Origin: Gp1-AA122 sp035631655
GTDB lineage: Bacteria > Acidobacteriota > Terriglobia > Terriglobales > Acidobacteriaceae
Assembly (NCBI GenBank): GCA_035631655.1
Contig: DASQIH010000048.1
Location: 1-64,000 of the forward strand
Reading direction: 5' to 3'
Length of the DNA: 64,000 bases
Shown: positions 19,165 through 28,164 of the stretch, piece after piece
Layout of the letters: every line of letters begins with the position of its first letter
How positions within the stretch are numbered: the first letter of the stretch is position 1
Notes under the pieces: model-generated
Databases searched by the model: none
Seen by the model: only the letters and a program-made list of their open reading frames with translations
What the model was told of the DNA's origin: nothing
Made by a program: the position numbers and the translations under genes

Positions 19165-20535
19165 TCAGGTTGACGCTGAAGTAGTCCTTGGGCGCTTCGC
19201 TACCATCGTGGTGGCGGAGACAGCCAGCACCCCTAGCACGGCCACAGGAATAGCCAAACTGGGATACAGCGGCACGGCCCACGTCCTTAGGACGAACTCG
19301 CGCGGAAACAAAAGCAGTGCAAAGTCGGCTAAAGCGGCCGTCACCCAGGACCATAAGACAGCCACGCCCGTGAGCAAAAGAAAGAGACGAGCCATTCCTC
19401 CCTTCCCCCACAGTTCCGGCAGGAAGCGCACAGCCAGCATGAATGCGGGCAGCAGGAGCAGTTGGTTGTAGGGCGCGAAGGTGGGAATCACGACGATCGT
19501 GACAGCCAGCACAAACGATAACGCCCAGCCAAAAGCCGGGCCGTCCGCCGGTTCTCGGCGCATTCGCCAACCCAGAATCGCAAGCGTGAACCACAACAGG
19601 ATGGCTATGGGTTTACCGAAAGCGGTGCCCAAGGTGACATCGAGTGTGGATTTGCCGCCTCCGGTGTACTGCCAGTAGTCCGCGGCGGCGGCGCGAAAGC
19701 GACTTATCCATCCGGGAAGTAGTACTTCAGAACCAATCAGCAGCGCCACCATGGTAAGAGCAAAGCTCAAAGCCAAGCACTTGCGGGAACGCCAGCCGGC
19801 AAGGGCCCAGAGCAGCAGCCAGGCCGCAACGATTGCGGTCAATTGGGGCTTGATGGTCGCCAAGGCCAGAAGAATGCCTGCCAAAATCAGGGCGCCGTTC
19901 ACCACCGCCACTACGCACGCGGCTAACAGTGCGCAAACCAGCAGGCTCAATTGCTGGAGTTTGAGACCTTGAATGGCAGGAAAACTACCCAGCGTGATGA
20001 CCATCCAGGTCACCATTGCGGTTGGGGAAACTCGCCATCGCAGCGCGCGCAGCCATAAGGGAACAGACGCGAGCGTCAGGAGAACGAGCAGCCAGCGAAA
20101 GCCGACCTGGACCTGGGCAAAAGGCAGGTGCACCGTAGGAGCGAGCAGGAACACCACATAGAGGGGGTAAGCGAAGGCTTGCTGATCCTTGGGATCATTG
20201 GGGCGAGTCGGATCGAGTGGCCTCCCGTAATAGCCGGTCTGGATCTCGAGGGTGATTTGCGGCGTATAAGGATCGCGCCCGTGGAGGAGCAACTCGCGCG
20301 CGCCCAGCCAACGCGGGTAAAGGTCAGAAAGATTGCCGCGGGGAATGTCATCCCTGGCGGCTTGGCTTTTTTCATGCGCGATCAGAATGAAATCGGCGTA
20401 GCACCACGCGCTGGCTGCGGCCAGGAGCGCGAGAAGCAGAGCGAGTTGAGGCTTGCCGGGCAAATAACGGGGGCGCAAATCCGCAATGATCTCGTCAGAA
20501 CTCCGCTGCCGCAGTGACCGACTACGCGCTAACAC
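19165..20535 (-). CDS. GT87/DUF2029-like polytopic membrane protein
   Basis: 456 aa with about ten hydrophobic helices and a charged first periplasmic loop (DLYPRWLGARELLLHGRDPYT). That loop matches the pattern of the DUF2029 / GT87 family of GT-C polyprenyl-phosphate-dependent mannosyltransferases. The predicted role is transfer of a sugar from a lipid-linked donor on the outer face of the inner membrane; acceptor unknown. It is divergent from the next GT87-like gene with a 40-bp gap. There is no signal peptide cleavage site. The family is clear; the exact enzyme activity is inferred. Confidence 0.8.
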   Translation of the reverse strand: MLARSRSLRQRSSDEIIADLRPRYLPGKPQLALLLALLAAASAWCYADFILIAHEKSQAARDDIPRGNLSDLYPRWLGARELLLHGRDPYTPQITLEIQTGYYGRPLDPTRPNDPKDQQAFAYPLYVVFLLAPTVHLPFAQVQVGFRWLLVLLTLASVPLWLRALRWRVSPTAMVTWMVITLGSFPAIQGLKLQQLSLLVCALLAACVVAVVNGALILAGILLALATIKPQLTAIVAAWLLLWALAGWRSRKCLALSFALTMVALLIGSEVLLPGWISRFRAAAADYWQYTGGGKSTLDVTLGTAFGKPIAILLWFTLAILGWRMRREPADGPAFGWALSFVLAVTIVVIPTFAPYNQLLLLPAFMLAVRFLPELWGKGGMARLFLLLTGVAVLWSWVTAALADFALLLFPREFVLRTWAVPLYPSLAIPVAVLGVLAVSATTMVAKRPRTTSAST

Positions 20536-20575
20536 CGACTCATGTTACAACTTAGGCGGCAACCCTGGTTCTCAA

Positions 20576-21478
20576 ATGCGACCGCGCACTGCTGTTTCCC
20601 TTGCCATCAGCACAGTCAGCGGCGTCTTCTGCTGGTACCTGTTGCACAGGTTTCATCAGGGCGCGGCCGACTTCCAGTGGGCGATTCGCGGGGCGCAGCA
20701 TTTGCTGAAGCACAGCAATCCTTACGACACCCCGCTCGAACAGTATCCGATGACCGCGGCCCTTTTCGGAGTTCCTTTCGTGCGGTTGGCGGGAGATGTT
20801 GCCGCCGGAATTTTCTTCGGCATCAGCTCGGGCCTGTTGGCCTTCGGCTTGACGCGCGACGGGTACACCCGCTTGCTGGTTTTTCTCGCCTTTCCATACT
20901 GGGCGGCGATGCTGACCGCACAGTGGTCGCCGCTCATCATGGCCAGCGCCTTTTTTCCCCTACTGCTGCCCGTGACCCTGGCAAAACCGCAAGTCGGGCT
21001 TCCGGTTGCAGTCACCCACCTCACCCGCAAGGGGGTTGTGGCCTGCGCGATCTGGTGCGCGCTCAGTCTGGTGCTGATGCCAAAATGGCCGTTACTCTGG
21101 TGGAAGCAGCTGGGAAATTACCAGCATTTCATTCCTTTGCTGGTGCGGCCCGGGCCGCTGCTGCTGCTTGCGCTGCTGCGCTATCGCACCCGGGACGCCT
21201 GGTTGCTAGTGGTGAGCGCGATGATGCCGCAGCGCTATTTCTTTGATTCGCTCATCCTGTGGCTGATTCCGAAGTCCCGGCGGGAACTGCTGGGCACGGT
21301 GGCGCTCAGTTGGGGCGCGGGTATATGGCGCTGGTATCACATGCCCACCAGCTTCCACCAACTGGGAAGATGGACCGTATTGTTCATCTATCTACCGATG
21401 CTAGTCGTGGTGTTGTGGCCAGAGATAGGGTCGCGCTGGCGAGCACCAGGAAAAACAGTAGAAGGACTAGGGTTATAA
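20576..21478 (+). CDS. GT87-like polytopic membrane protein (short)
   Basis: 300 aa when started at the ATG at 20576 (MRPRTAVSLAISTVSGV). An in-frame ATG at 20486 would overlap the divergent neighbour. First-loop sequence DFQWAIRGAQHLLKHSNPYDTP corresponds to the DPY region of the flanking GT87 proteins. At 300 aa it is clearly shorter than its ~410-456 aa neighbours, so it may be a reduced member. Its 3' end overlaps the convergent next gene by 95 bases. Probably a membrane glycosyltransferase; function not established. Confidence 0.72.
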   Translation: MRPRTAVSLAISTVSGVFCWYLLHRFHQGAADFQWAIRGAQHLLKHSNPYDTPLEQYPMTAALFGVPFVRLAGDVAAGIFFGISSGLLAFGLTRDGYTRLLVFLAFPYWAAMLTAQWSPLIMASAFFPLLLPVTLAKPQVGLPVAVTHLTRKGVVACAIWCALSLVLMPKWPLLWWKQLGNYQHFIPLLVRPGPLLLLALLRYRTRDAWLLVVSAMMPQRYFFDSLILWLIPKSRRELLGTVALSWGAGIWRWYHMPTSFHQLGRWTVLFIYLPMLVVVLWPEIGSRWRAPGKTVEGLGL

Positions 21479-22622
21479 GTTGCAGCTGGCTGAAGCGTAG
21501 TAAGAGTACGAGATAGACGGGACTGAAGGACAATATGGCAACGGAAGCCCAGAGAGCCAGTTTTTGCCATGGTCGCAAGAGAGCAGTCGTCAGGAGAGCG
21601 TCAGCGGCGCATAGAATTGGAAGGAACAACAGACTTAGGTCGTGCACGAACGTGTGATACCCCAGCAGCAGGGTGGCCACCAGATTCAACGCAAACGCCA
21701 ACTGGCGCGCCTTCGAACCCGCCGACCAAGCCAAGCGCCAGATGTAGGCGGCGACTCCGATCACCACAATAGAGATGGCGAGGATTGCTACGCGGGCGGC
21801 CTTCGACCCCGGCGGCCATACATCCAGGACCAGAGCCCGGACATTGGGGTTGATTCGATGAGTGAGGTTCCACTTGTATTGTGAGGTATGTTCCGCGCGC
21901 CAAACATACCCAGGATAGCTCGCCAAGCCGTGCCATCCCACGGCCGCAACGCCGACCAGTGTCAAAGCGGCCCCGACAAGCAGAAAGCCTGCGATCAGCT
22001 TCATTCTTTTCTGCACCAACGGAGCGAACAGGAAGGGCAGAACCAGGTGGAACTTGCACAATCCCAGGCCCAGCCAACTTCCGGCCTCAAACTCCGAGTC
22101 CCGCCGCAGAGCGACAAAGGCGAGGCAATAGCACAGCAGCACCAGAATCGAATCCTGTCCCTGCAGCAAGGCTACAAAAATCGGAAAAAAGCCGATGCCG
22201 GCCAGCAACCAAAGCCAAACGGGTAAAACGCCTAATCGGGGTAAATGCTTTCGCAGAACCAGGGCTACGATGACCAGCATCCCCAAATTGATGCCCGACC
22301 ACAGGAAATAGGCAGTTAGGTAAGAAAAAGCCGCTATTGGTCGGAAGAACACGGCTTCGAAAGGGGGATGAACGAAAGGCACGATGGAACCACGTGGCCC
22401 GACGGCCGGGGCGAAGGAACTGTGGACAGTCTGCTGAAGCTCATCGTTATAAAGTTCAGCCCCCCTGCCCTGGCGCAGTATAGTGCCTGCCGTGTAGAAG
22501 ATGCCGAAATCCGGGAATCCTGTTGGAATCAATGGCCATTCTTGCCATAGGACGACGACATGGAGAATGACCATAGTGGCCAGATAAAGTGCCAGCCTGG
22601 TCTGGATTGACCGGAAAGGCAT
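21384..22622 (-). CDS. GT87/DUF2029-like polytopic membrane protein
   Basis: 412 aa with about nine membrane helices. The first loop GFPDFGIFYTAGTILRQGRGAELYN has the DFxxFYxAG...ELY pattern typical of DUF2029 / GT87 proteins. It is the third such gene in a row and overlaps the convergent 20576-21478 gene tail to tail. It is presumed to mannosylate or glycosylate an envelope component from a polyprenyl-phosphate sugar. Specificity unknown. Confidence 0.8.
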   Translation of the reverse strand: MPFRSIQTRLALYLATMVILHVVVLWQEWPLIPTGFPDFGIFYTAGTILRQGRGAELYNDELQQTVHSSFAPAVGPRGSIVPFVHPPFEAVFFRPIAAFSYLTAYFLWSGINLGMLVIVALVLRKHLPRLGVLPVWLWLLAGIGFFPIFVALLQGQDSILVLLCYCLAFVALRRDSEFEAGSWLGLGLCKFHLVLPFLFAPLVQKRMKLIAGFLLVGAALTLVGVAAVGWHGLASYPGYVWRAEHTSQYKWNLTHRINPNVRALVLDVWPPGSKAARVAILAISIVVIGVAAYIWRLAWSAGSKARQLAFALNLVATLLLGYHTFVHDLSLLFLPILCAADALLTTALLRPWQKLALWASVAILSFSPVYLVLLLRFSQLQLITLVLLLFFLVLASATLSLATTPRLASVDR

Positions 22623-22872
22623 TGGGAAGGACGCAATTATACGCCAGCATAGGTGGCACCTGGAGGCCGTGACGGGTGAGATTCTCGGGGCAGTATTTCC
22701 AGAATCGGTGGCCTATTCGCCGCAGATAAGGTTTAATATCAGGGAGGGCAATCAGGTGTCGCTTCGCCTATCCTGTACAACTCATTGGATTGTGACCAAA
22801 GTGGCCGGGAACAACCGCGAAGGGGATGAGCAGCGGTAGTCCGGGTGTCGCGTTGTCCTCAGGAGGTTAGGA

Positions 22873-23037
22873 ATGAGAGCCTTAATGAATGGGCTTTGGA
22901 GAGACGAACAGGGCCAGGACATTGCGGAGTATGCAGTAATGCTGGCCGTCATCCTCGTCATAGTCGTCGGCACCATTCGATTGATTGGTACCAAATCGAA
23001 TACTGTGTTCTCCAACGTGGCCAGTTCTATCCAGTAG
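22873..23037 (+). CDS. flp: Flp-type (type IVb) pilin
   Basis: 54 aa protein beginning MRALMNGLWRDEQGQDIAEY. It has the type IVb prepilin motif G(x)4EY: GQDIAEY, with cleavage expected after G14. The hydrophobic assembly helix AVMLAVILVIVVGTIRLIG follows. An AGGAGG ribosome site at 22861-22866 fixes the start. It is the major pilin of the Tad/Flp pilus, whose assembly genes begin 173 bases downstream. The upstream gap 22623-22872 must hold the promoter, but no convincing -35/-10 pair was recognised. Confidence 0.9.
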   Translation: MRALMNGLWRDEQGQDIAEYAVMLAVILVIVVGTIRLIGTKSNTVFSNVASSIQ

Positions 23038-23210
23038 TTTGACCCTAAGGCGAGGGGGTTCTGATATAGTCACGTCCCTAATCCAGAAAGACTGGATCAA
23101 TCGAATAATGACCTCGTTTCGGCTGAGGAAGAGCCTTGGTGTGACTGGCAACCTCCTGCCGGTTCGCTTATCGACTATTCGGTTTTGCAATTTCCTAACG
23201 AGGAGCCGCA

Positions 23211-24053
23211 ATGAATCGCACTAGACTTCTGCTGATCGGCATTGTAGCGGTGGCGTTGGGAGGGCTGTTGAGCTTCAGCGTCTATCGCACTCTGCAGGCG
23301 AGGACTGCGGCCCCCAAGCAGATCGGTGTGGACGTCGTCATAGCCGCCAATGATATTCAGGTCGGCGCCAAAATCGAGGATCACGATGTAAGAATTGTCA
23401 AGTTCCCCCCGGAGGACTTGCCGGCCAATGTCTTTCGCGGGAAGACGCACGTGGTGGGACGCGGCGTTGTGCTGCCCCTCGCCAAGGGTGAGTTCATTTT
23501 GCCCAACAAGTTGGCGGCGGAAAATGCCGGCGCCGGTATGCCGGCGCTTATTCCACCGGGGATGCGAGCCGTTTCCGTGCGCGTGAATGAGGTGGTCTCG
23601 GTGGCCGGCTTTGTGATGCCCGGCACGCGTGTCGATGTGCTCCTTACCGGTAACCCCCTGGGAAGTTCCGAATCCCAGACGACGACCGTACTGGAGAACA
23701 TCGCCGTGCTGGCCGCAGGTCAGAAACTGGAGCGTAACTCAGCCGGCGAGCCCCAAACTGTGCCGGTCATTACCTTGCTGGTCTCGCCGGAAGATGCCCA
23801 GAAGTTGACGCTGGCCAGCCAGGAGGGAAAAATCCAGCTGGCTCTGCGCAACCCGCTCGATACCAACCAACAAAAACTTCCTTCGGTGCGCAACACCAAT
23901 CTCTACACGGGCGCCGCTCCCACTCCAACCCCCGTCGTCAAGGCTACGAAGATAAAGCGTGCCCCTGTCAGCCAGCCGCCTCCGGCGCCGGCCGTTTATA
24001 CCGTCGAGGTGATTCGCGGGAACAAGAAGGATAATGTCAAATTCGACCATTAA
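23211..24053 (+). CDS. cpaB: Flp pilus assembly protein CpaB/RcpC
   Basis: 280 aa. One N-terminal membrane anchor (LLLIGIVAVALGGLLSFSVY), a SAF/AFP-like domain (~40-105: VVIAANDIQVGAKIEDHDVR), then the CpaB-specific domain. The C-terminal tail is Pro/Ala rich. CpaB/RcpC proteins are periplasmic and stabilise or modulate the Tad secretin channel. It starts after GAGGAG. Its last 20 bases overlap an upstream in-frame ATG of the secretin gene, though that is probably not the real secretin start. Confidence 0.9.
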   Translation: MNRTRLLLIGIVAVALGGLLSFSVYRTLQARTAAPKQIGVDVVIAANDIQVGAKIEDHDVRIVKFPPEDLPANVFRGKTHVVGRGVVLPLAKGEFILPNKLAAENAGAGMPALIPPGMRAVSVRVNEVVSVAGFVMPGTRVDVLLTGNPLGSSESQTTTVLENIAVLAAGQKLERNSAGEPQTVPVITLLVSPEDAQKLTLASQEGKIQLALRNPLDTNQQKLPSVRNTNLYTGAAPTPTPVVKATKIKRAPVSQPPPAPAVYTVEVIRGNKKDNVKFDH

Positions 24054-24087
24054 CCAGTGTGCCGTGCACCAGGAACGGAGAGGAATT

Positions 24088-25587
24088 GTGCGGAGAAAGA
24101 TGAGAATGATAGTTAGCGGAAAGCTCCTTACGGCAGGGGCGTTCCTCCTCGCGACGACTGGAATGGCGTTGAACCAGGGCAACCCGCCACGGGATGTTTC
24201 GCCTCCCGCCCAGCAAGGTGCTGAGCCGGCTAACAATCCGCCCACTGCGGCCGCTCCCCAGGCGGAGACAGCGCCTTCCGCTGCCGCGGTGACACCACAG
24301 CAGAAGGAGCCTACCGGTGCCGCGCCATTGCGCGTCATGGTTGGCAAGTCGCTCTTGATTAACACTACTGAGCGGCTGAAGCGCGTGTCGGTCACCGACG
24401 AGACTGTCGCCGACGCCATGGTGGTCACCCCCACGCAGATCCTGGTGCATGGCCGTTCACCAGGCGAGGTTTCGCTTCTGATCTGGGATGAACTGGAGCG
24501 TTCGCGGAGCTTTGACCTGCGCGTGGACGTGGATGTTACTGCCGCCACCGAGGAAGAACATCAAGTTTTTCCGGATGAACAGATCAACGTCACGCCATCG
24601 CGCAATGCCATCGTACTTTCCGGACACGTTTCCACCGAAGACGTAGCCAAGCGTGCAGGAATGATTGCGGAGGCTTACTCCAAGAACGTAGTTAACGTAT
24701 TGACTTTTGGTCCCGTGGGCGCCCAAGAAGTGCTGCTGGAGGTCAAGTTTGCAGAGGTTGACCGTTCGGCTCTGACACAACTGGGAATCAACCCGTTCAG
24801 CACAGGAGCGGCTAATACCGTCGGCAGCATCACGACCGGCCAATTTTCAGCCCCCCAAGTTCAGAGAAGTATCAGCGACCAGATTCCCTCCGCCGGACCT
24901 TCCGCTTCCGCGCCGTTCCCCACCACTGCCACGATCAACGATGCGCTGAATGTCTTTCTCTTTCGTCCCGACATTCACGTGGGGGCGGTGATTAAGGCGC
25001 TGCAAACCAAGAACTTACTGCAAATTCTGGCGGAGCCGAACCTGATTGCCGTCAACGGAAAGGAAGCCAGCTTCCTGGCGGGTGGTGAGTTTCCCTTTCC
25101 GATTGTGCAACCAGGTCAGGGTTTTACCGCAGTGACCATCTCGTTCAAGGAATTCGGGGTCAAGCTGAGGTTCACTCCGGTTATCACTCCCAATGGGAAC
25201 ATTCATTTGCGGGTGGTGCCGGAGGTAAGCACGCTGGATTTCGCCAACGCGCTTACCATCTCGGGCTTCACCATACCGGCTTTGAGCACGCGGCGGGCAG
25301 ATACGGAATTCGAGTTGCAGGATGGTCAAAGCTTCGTGATCGCGGGCTTGATGGATAACCGAGTGACCAACATCGTAAACAAGGTTCCAGGGTTAGGCGA
25401 TATTCCGATCTTGGGTAACTTCTTCAAGAGCACGAGTAAGCAGAAGAGCAATGCGGAATTGATGGTATTGTGCACGGCGCGCCGGGTTTCGCCCACTACC
25501 ACGCCTCCTGCGGGCCCACAGAACCCGCAGCCGTTTTTGGAAAAAGATAAGTTTGATGGAAAGAAGCCTTCGAGTGGCGGAAAGTAG
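24088..25587 (+). CDS. cpaC: Tad/Flp secretin CpaC/RcpA
   Basis: Outer-membrane secretin of the Tad pilus. After the signal sequence (MIVSGKLLTAGAFLLATTGMA) and an Ala/Pro-rich linker come a pilus N-terminal domain (RVMVGKSLLINTTERLKRVS), a BON-like segment (QINVTPSRNAIVLSGHVS), and the C-terminal secretin core (LLQILAEPNLIAVNGKEASF ... DGQSFVIAGLMDN). The open frame reaches back to an ATG at 24034 inside cpaB. The GTG at 24088, preceded by GGAGAGGAA, gives a better signal peptide and avoids the overlap. The ATG at 24100 is also possible. Confidence 0.9.
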   Translation: MRRKMRMIVSGKLLTAGAFLLATTGMALNQGNPPRDVSPPAQQGAEPANNPPTAAAPQAETAPSAAAVTPQQKEPTGAAPLRVMVGKSLLINTTERLKRVSVTDETVADAMVVTPTQILVHGRSPGEVSLLIWDELERSRSFDLRVDVDVTAATEEEHQVFPDEQINVTPSRNAIVLSGHVSTEDVAKRAGMIAEAYSKNVVNVLTFGPVGAQEVLLEVKFAEVDRSALTQLGINPFSTGAANTVGSITTGQFSAPQVQRSISDQIPSAGPSASAPFPTTATINDALNVFLFRPDIHVGAVIKALQTKNLLQILAEPNLIAVNGKEASFLAGGEFPFPIVQPGQGFTAVTISFKEFGVKLRFTPVITPNGNIHLRVVPEVSTLDFANALTISGFTIPALSTRRADTEFELQDGQSFVIAGLMDNRVTNIVNKVPGLGDIPILGNFFKSTSKQKSNAELMVLCTARRVSPTTTPPAGPQNPQPFLEKDKFDGKKPSSGGK

Positions 25588-25679
25588 AGCAGTAATCCAG
25601 GCTGGGCGGACCTGCGAAAATCTGGGTTAGCCCTTGCCAAAGTGGGTTATCTTAGGATCTTGGGAATTGTAGTCCAGTC

Positions 25680-26852
25680 ATGCCCGAACTCTCGGTAGTC
25701 ATCGTCGCGCCGGACAGCGAACAACGAGCCGTCCTGCAGGTGCTGGTGGACGGGACTAGCGTGGCGCGTACAGTGCACACCTGCGCCAGTTTCCCGATGG
25801 CCGCCGCGGACCCGGTGGTGCGCCGTGTGCAGTCGGCGAATGCCGACGTCTTGCTGGTCGATATTGCTTCCGATAATTCTGCTCTGGCGCTGCAGGCGAT
25901 CGAACTGCTGCACCAGGAGATGCCCGACTCCGCCGTGTTCGCCATCGGCAGCATGCAAGAGCCGCAAGTGATCGTCAGCGCCATGCGGGCGGGGGCTCGC
26001 GAATTCATCGAACGCCCGACGACTACCACGGATCTGTTAGAAGCCTTTGTGCGCTTAACCACGGCACAACGCAAAAGTCACCGGGAAAGCTCGCGTGGCA
26101 AAGTGTTTACCGTCGTCAATGCCAAGGGGGGCAGCGGGGCTACCACCGTCGCCGTTAACTTGGCCCTGGCGCTGCAGGCGGAGCATGGCAATGTGGCCCT
26201 GATCGATCTGGCGCCACTGGGTCATGCCGCCCTTCACCTTAACTTGAAACCTCTGTTCACGGTGGCGGATGCGATCCGTAACTTGCATCGCCTGGACAGT
26301 TCCCTGCTGGAAAGCTTCATGACCCGGCAGACGGGCGGCTTGCAGTTGCTGGCGGGAACGAACATCCCTGCCGCCATAGAGCCGTCTACGGCGGAGTTTG
26401 CGCGGCTTTTCGACATGTTGGTCAACCACTATCGCTATGCCGTGGTGGACACCTCGAGCCGCCTGGACGGGGCGACCCGTCTGGTGTGCAATCTGTCGGA
26501 AACCGTGTTGCTGGTGGGCCATGCCGACGTGGCGTCTCTCTGGAGCGCGGCCCGGGTCTTGCAGTACCTGGGGGAGACTGGGGGCCGCGAGCGGGTGCGC
26601 CTGGTGCTGAATCGCTTTCGCAAGATTCCCGGGTTCACAGAGGCCGATGCCGAAGCGGCGGCGGGCGCAAAACTGTTGTGGAAGATTCCTAATCAGTACT
26701 TTGCCGTCTCGACCGCAATTGATCGAGGTGTACCGTTGATGTCGCAGAATCACACCGAGATTGCACGTTCTTTCACGGCGCTGGCCGGCCTGCTGACTCA
26801 GCACGACGAGGACGTAAAACGCGCGACTTGGTCCCTATTTAAGACAGTCTAA
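25680..26852 (+). CDS. cpaE: Tad pilus localisation ATPase CpaE/TadZ
   Basis: 390 aa: an N-terminal receiver-like domain (~1-130) followed by a ParA/MinD-type ATPase (~140-380). The deviant Walker A KGGSGATT (149-156) lacks the second lysine, as is usual in TadZ/CpaE proteins. These proteins mark the pole or site where the pilus machine assembles. The receiver part (LLVDIASDNSALALQAIELL) probably lacks full phosphotransfer chemistry. It lies between the secretin and the assembly ATPase in standard tad order. Confidence 0.9.
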   Translation: MPELSVVIVAPDSEQRAVLQVLVDGTSVARTVHTCASFPMAAADPVVRRVQSANADVLLVDIASDNSALALQAIELLHQEMPDSAVFAIGSMQEPQVIVSAMRAGAREFIERPTTTTDLLEAFVRLTTAQRKSHRESSRGKVFTVVNAKGGSGATTVAVNLALALQAEHGNVALIDLAPLGHAALHLNLKPLFTVADAIRNLHRLDSSLLESFMTRQTGGLQLLAGTNIPAAIEPSTAEFARLFDMLVNHYRYAVVDTSSRLDGATRLVCNLSETVLLVGHADVASLWSAARVLQYLGETGGRERVRLVLNRFRKIPGFTEADAEAAAGAKLLWKIPNQYFAVSTAIDRGVPLMSQNHTEIARSFTALAGLLTQHDEDVKRATWSLFKTV

Positions 26853-26860
26853 AGACAATC

Positions 26861-28156
26861 ATGGCGAATTTGCAGACCTTCGAGCGGAGCGAGTACCAGC
26901 AGGTTAAATCCGATCTGCATCGCAAGATTCTCGACCGCCTGAACCTGGAAAAACTCGGCAAGACGCCGGGCGACGCGGCTCGCGAAGAGGTCCTGGTCGT
27001 CATCCGCAACTCGGTGAACAGCGAGGCGGTGCCGCTGAGCTTTGCCGAGCGGGAACGGCTGTCCCGCGAAATTCTCGACGAGATTTTCGGGCTGGGGCCC
27101 CTGGAGCCGCTGCTCAAAGATCCGACCATCTCCGATATCCTGGTAAACCGCTGCAATCGTGTCTACATCGAGCGCAACGGCAAGCTGGAACTCACCGGGC
27201 TAAGTTTCAAGGATGATTCTCACCTGATGCAGATTATTGATCGCATCGTTTCCAAGGTGGGAAGGCGAGTCGATGAATCTTCGCCCATGGTAGATGCCCG
27301 TCTGGCAGACGGTTCTCGCGTAAATGCCATCATTCCGCCGCTCGCGATTGATGGGCCGTGCCTCTCCATCCGCCGGTTTGGGCGGGATCCGCTCACCGCG
27401 CGCAACATGATCGAGAACAAGACGCTCACTGAGCCCATGCTGGAGTTGCTCTCCTCCATGGTGAAAGGCAAGCTGAATATCCTGATTTCGGGCGGCACCG
27501 GCGCCGGCAAGACGACCTTGCTGAACGTGCTGTCCGGTTATATTCCCGCCACCGAGCGCATCGTCACCATTGAAGACGCAGCCGAATTGCAGATGAAACA
27601 GGAGCACGTAGTTCGCCTGGAAACGCGGGCACCTAACATCGAGGGCAAAGGCGCGGTTCGGCAACGGCAGCTGGTGATCAACAGCTTGCGTATGCGGCCC
27701 GACCGCATCGTGGTGGGCGAGGTGCGTGGCGAAGAGGCCTTCGATATGTTGCAAGCCATGAACACAGGCCATGAAGGTTCCCTGACCACGGTGCACGCGA
27801 ACTCACAGCGCGACGCTCTCGCCCGTATCGAAAACATGTGCTTGATGGCGAATTTGAATATCCCGGAACGAGCCATACGCCAGCAGATCTGCTCTGCCAT
27901 CCATGCGGTGGTACAGGTGGCGCGCATGTCGGATGGCACGCGGAAAGTTATTACCGTCTCGGAGATTACCGGCATGGAAGGCGAAGTTATCTCGATGCAG
28001 GACATTTTCCTTTTCGAAAGGCGCGGCATCGACGAGACCGGAAAGGTCCGGGGCGCGTTCCGGGCCAGCGGCATCCGCCCGCGCTTCGCCGATCGGCTGG
28101 CCACCTCCGGATGTCGGCTGCGAGCTGCCATGTTTGACTCACGGATGGAGGTTTAG
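26861..28156 (+). CDS. cpaF: Tad pilus assembly ATPase CpaF/TadA
   Basis: 431 aa secretion ATPase of the GspE/VirB11 superfamily. Walker A GGTGAGKTT (211-219), Asp and His boxes (TIEDAAELQMKQEHVVRLETR, MNTGHEGSLTTVHAN) and the R-rich region RMRPDRIVVGEVRGEEAF are all present. It powers Flp pilus polymerisation from the cytoplasmic face. It begins 8 bases after cpaE and is followed within 8 bases by tadB, consistent with one operon. The C-terminal ~30 residues are basic and extend slightly past the family core. Confidence 0.95.
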   Translation: MANLQTFERSEYQQVKSDLHRKILDRLNLEKLGKTPGDAAREEVLVVIRNSVNSEAVPLSFAERERLSREILDEIFGLGPLEPLLKDPTISDILVNRCNRVYIERNGKLELTGLSFKDDSHLMQIIDRIVSKVGRRVDESSPMVDARLADGSRVNAIIPPLAIDGPCLSIRRFGRDPLTARNMIENKTLTEPMLELLSSMVKGKLNILISGGTGAGKTTLLNVLSGYIPATERIVTIEDAAELQMKQEHVVRLETRAPNIEGKGAVRQRQLVINSLRMRPDRIVVGEVRGEEAFDMLQAMNTGHEGSLTTVHANSQRDALARIENMCLMANLNIPERAIRQQICSAIHAVVQVARMSDGTRKVITVSEITGMEGEVISMQDIFLFERRGIDETGKVRGAFRASGIRPRFADRLATSGCRLRAAMFDSRMEV

Positions 28157-28164
28157 GACAAAGG

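Noticed and set aside
18746..19594. A 282-aa protein with an N-terminal extension before the STAS domain
   Set aside because: The extension has no domain, overlaps the neighbouring gene's 3' end, and a strong GGAGGA lies before the internal ATG at 19087.
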